7,380 nt of DNA from Lysobacteraceae bacterium (GTDB taxonomy: Bacteria; Pseudomonadota; Gammaproteobacteria; Xanthomonadales; Xanthomonadaceae), in NCBI GenBank assembly GCA_027483745.1, contig JAIXTZ010000266.1, forward strand, positions 1 to 7,380, given 5' to 3'. This document shows positions 6,002-7,380 of the stretch, piece after piece; position 1 is the stretch's first letter, and each line of letters starts with the position of its first letter. The notes below the pieces were generated by a model, which searched no databases, was not told the origin of the DNA, and saw only the letters and a list, made by a program, of their open reading frames with translations. Both the position numbers and the translations under genes were made by a program.

Positions 6002-7380
6002 TCAGAAGTAGCGGCGGTCTTCGCCCGAACCATCGACGTTGTCGACGCAGCGGCCGCAGAGCTCGGGATGGTCGGCATGCGTACCGACGTCGTGGCGGTA
6101 GTGCCAGCAGCGCACGCATTTCGCGGCCGAGCTCGCCACCGCCCGGATGAACGCCCCGGCCACGCCGTCGGCCGCGACCGCCTCGGCGGGTTTGGCCGCG
6201 ACCGGGTGCAGGCGCAGCTCGCTGGTGATGAACAGGAAGCGGAGTTCGTCGGCGACCGGGGCCAGCGTCGCGAGCGTGGCGTCGTCGACGTACAGGTCGA
6301 CCTCGGCCTCGAGCGAGGCGCCGATCGCCCCGCCGGCGCGCATCGGCTCCAGCACCTTGGCCACGGCCTCGCGCAGCGCCAGCAGCGTGGCGAAGGCCTC
6401 CTTCGACAGCGCACCGCCCGCGGGCAGCGGATCGAGGTCGACGCTCCACGTGGTGAACAGCACGTGCGCCTCGCGCGAACCCGGCAGGTGCTGCCAGAGC
6501 TCGTCGGCGGTGAAGCTCAGGATCGGCGCGATCCAGCGCGTGAGCGCGTGGGCGATGCGGAACATCGCCGACTGCGCCGAACGGCGGCCGCGGCTGTCCA
6601 CCGGCATGGTGTACAGGCGGTCCTTGGTGACATCGAGGTACAGCGCGCCTAGGTCGTTGGTGCAGTAGTTCTGCAGCGCGGCGACCACGGCGGCGAAGTC
6701 GTAGCGGGCGTAGGCCGCCGTGATCTCGGCCTGCACCTCGCCGGCGCGGGCCACGGCCTGCGCGTCGAGCCACAGCAGCTCGCCGTTCGGCAGCAGGTGC
6801 GTGGCCGGATCGAAGCCGGCGAGGTTGCCGAGCAGGAAGCGCGCGGTGTTGCGGATGCGGCGGTAGGCGTCGGCGGTGCGCTTCAGGATGTCGTCGGAAA
6901 CGGACATCTCGTTGCGGTAGTCGGTGCTGGCCACCCACAGGCGCAACACGTCGGCGCCCATCTGGTCGATGACCTTCTGCGGTTCGACCACGTTGCCGAT
7001 CGACTTCGACATCTTCCGGCCCTGCGCATCGACCGTGAAGCCGTGTGTCAGCACCTGGCGGTACGGCGCCACGCCGTCCATCGCCACGCCGGTGAGCAGC
7101 GAGCTCTGGAACCAGCCGCGGTGCTGGTCGGAGCCTTCGAGGTAGAGATCGGCCGGCTTGCCCAGGCCCTCGTCGGCGCGCGCGGCGAGCACGGCCTCGT
7201 GGGTGACGCCGGAATCGAACCAGACGTCGAGGATGTCGGTGACCTTCTCGTAGTCCGCGGCTTCCGAGCCAAGCAGCTCAGCGGCGTCGAGCGCGAACCA
7301 CGCGTCCACCCCACCCTGCTCGATCTTCGCGGCCACGGCGGCCATCAGCTCGGCCGTGCGCGGGTGGATCTCGCCGGTGA
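6002..7380 (-). CDS. ileS: Isoleucyl-tRNA synthetase IleS, C-terminal half (cut by window edge)
   Basis: Class I aminoacyl-tRNA synthetase that charges tRNA-Ile and edits misactivated valine. The frame is open to the window edge and ends at TGA 6004-6002, giving 458 residues of a protein usually near 940; residues before the first in-window methionine (7345) read EIHPRTAEL, which matches IleS and shows the true start is outside. Visible parts, in order: the late catalytic-domain stretch with [11 protein letters not shown], the KMSKS signature (7001-7015) that closes over ATP, the stem-contact and anticodon-binding region beginning around [15 protein letters not shown], and a C-terminal zinc finger with C-x2-C and C-x2-C (6047-6118). 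The HIGH motif and CP1 editing domain lie outside. Next downstream is lspA after nine bases, the standard ileS-lspA order. Confidence 0.98.
   Translation of the reverse strand, partial: TGEIHPRTAELMAAVAAKIEQGGVDAWFALDAAELLGSEAADYEKVTDILDVWFDSGVTHEAVLAARADEGLGKPADLYLEGSDQHRGWFQSSLLTGVAMDGVAPYRQVLTHGFTVDAQGRKMSKSIGNVVEPQKVIDQMGADVLRLWVASTDYRNEMSVSDDILKRTADAYRRIRNTARFLLGNLAGFDPATHLLPNGELLWLDAQAVARAGEVQAEITAAYARYDFAAVVAALQNYCTNDLGALYLDVTKDRLYTMPVDSRGRRSAQSAMFRIAHALTRWIAPILSFTADELWQHLPGSREAHVLFTTWSVDLDPLPAGGALSKEAFATLLALREAVAKVLEPMRAGGAIGASLEAEVDLYVDDATLATLAPVADELRFLFITSELRLHPVAAKPAEAVAADGVAGAFIRAVASSAAKCVRCWHYRHDVGTHADHPELCGRCVDNVDGSGEDRRYF

Noticed and set aside
5582..6652. A 356-codon plus-strand open reading frame over lspA and ileS
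   Set aside because: lspA and ileS share a frame, so the aligned antisense frame stays open across both. The genuine products are on the minus strand with full family motifs.
5886..6938. A 350-codon minus-strand open reading frame inside ileS and lspA
   Set aside because: Low-complexity Arg/Ala/Gly-rich translation in a shifted frame of ileS.
1..7380. CRISPR, insertion sequence, toxin-antitoxin, phage defence or secondary-metabolite genes
   Set aside because: No repeat arrays, terminal inverted repeats, transposase or defence motifs were seen on either strand; every stretch is explained by housekeeping genes.

Overview
This window is a dense, GC-rich (by eye roughly two-thirds G+C) housekeeping segment of a gammaproteobacterial chromosome. 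Protein similarity and gene order suggest a member of the Xanthomonadales/Lysobacteraceae (Xanthomonas, Lysobacter, Luteimonas and relatives), but this is inferred from recalled sequence resemblance, not from a search. No mobile element, CRISPR array, phage gene or integrase is visible.

Layout from left to right. On the minus strand, 1-310 is the N-terminal domain of the signal recognition particle GTPase Ffh, cut by the window edge. It is divergent from a plus-strand eight-helix membrane protein of the CcsA/YpjD cytochrome c assembly family (415-1221), an arrangement also found in E. coli. The 104-base gap between them holds a -10-like box for ffh and a 36-base imperfect inverted repeat. All other genes lie on the minus strand. 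Read in their direction of transcription they are: the C-terminal half of ileS (7380-6002), lspA (5992-5471), ispH (5474-4518), a tRNA-Thr(CGU) gene (4480-4405), an SGNH/GDSL-type lipoprotein (4372-3278), radA (3206-1812) and a RimJ/RimL-like GNAT acetyltransferase (1811-1218). The GNAT gene overlaps the end of ypjD by 4 bases, tail to tail.

Gene cooperation. ileS-lspA-ispH is a classic proteobacterial cluster joined by very short or overlapping junctions and is probably one operon (isoleucyl-tRNA charging, lipoprotein maturation, isoprenoid precursor synthesis). A strong-looking sigma70 promoter for the tRNA gene is built into the ispH stop codon. Because no convincing terminator follows the tRNA, its promoter may also drive the lipoprotein, radA and GNAT genes as a mixed tRNA-mRNA transcript.

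Nothing here amounts to a new biological system. The points most worth a second look are the tRNA promoter overlapping the ispH stop, the U-U mismatch in the tRNA acceptor stem, the possible tRNA-lipoprotein-radA-GNAT transcription unit, the poorly characterised SGNH lipoprotein itself, and the Shine-Dalgarno-less GTG start of lspA. The window has no gene-free stretch longer than about 105 bases.
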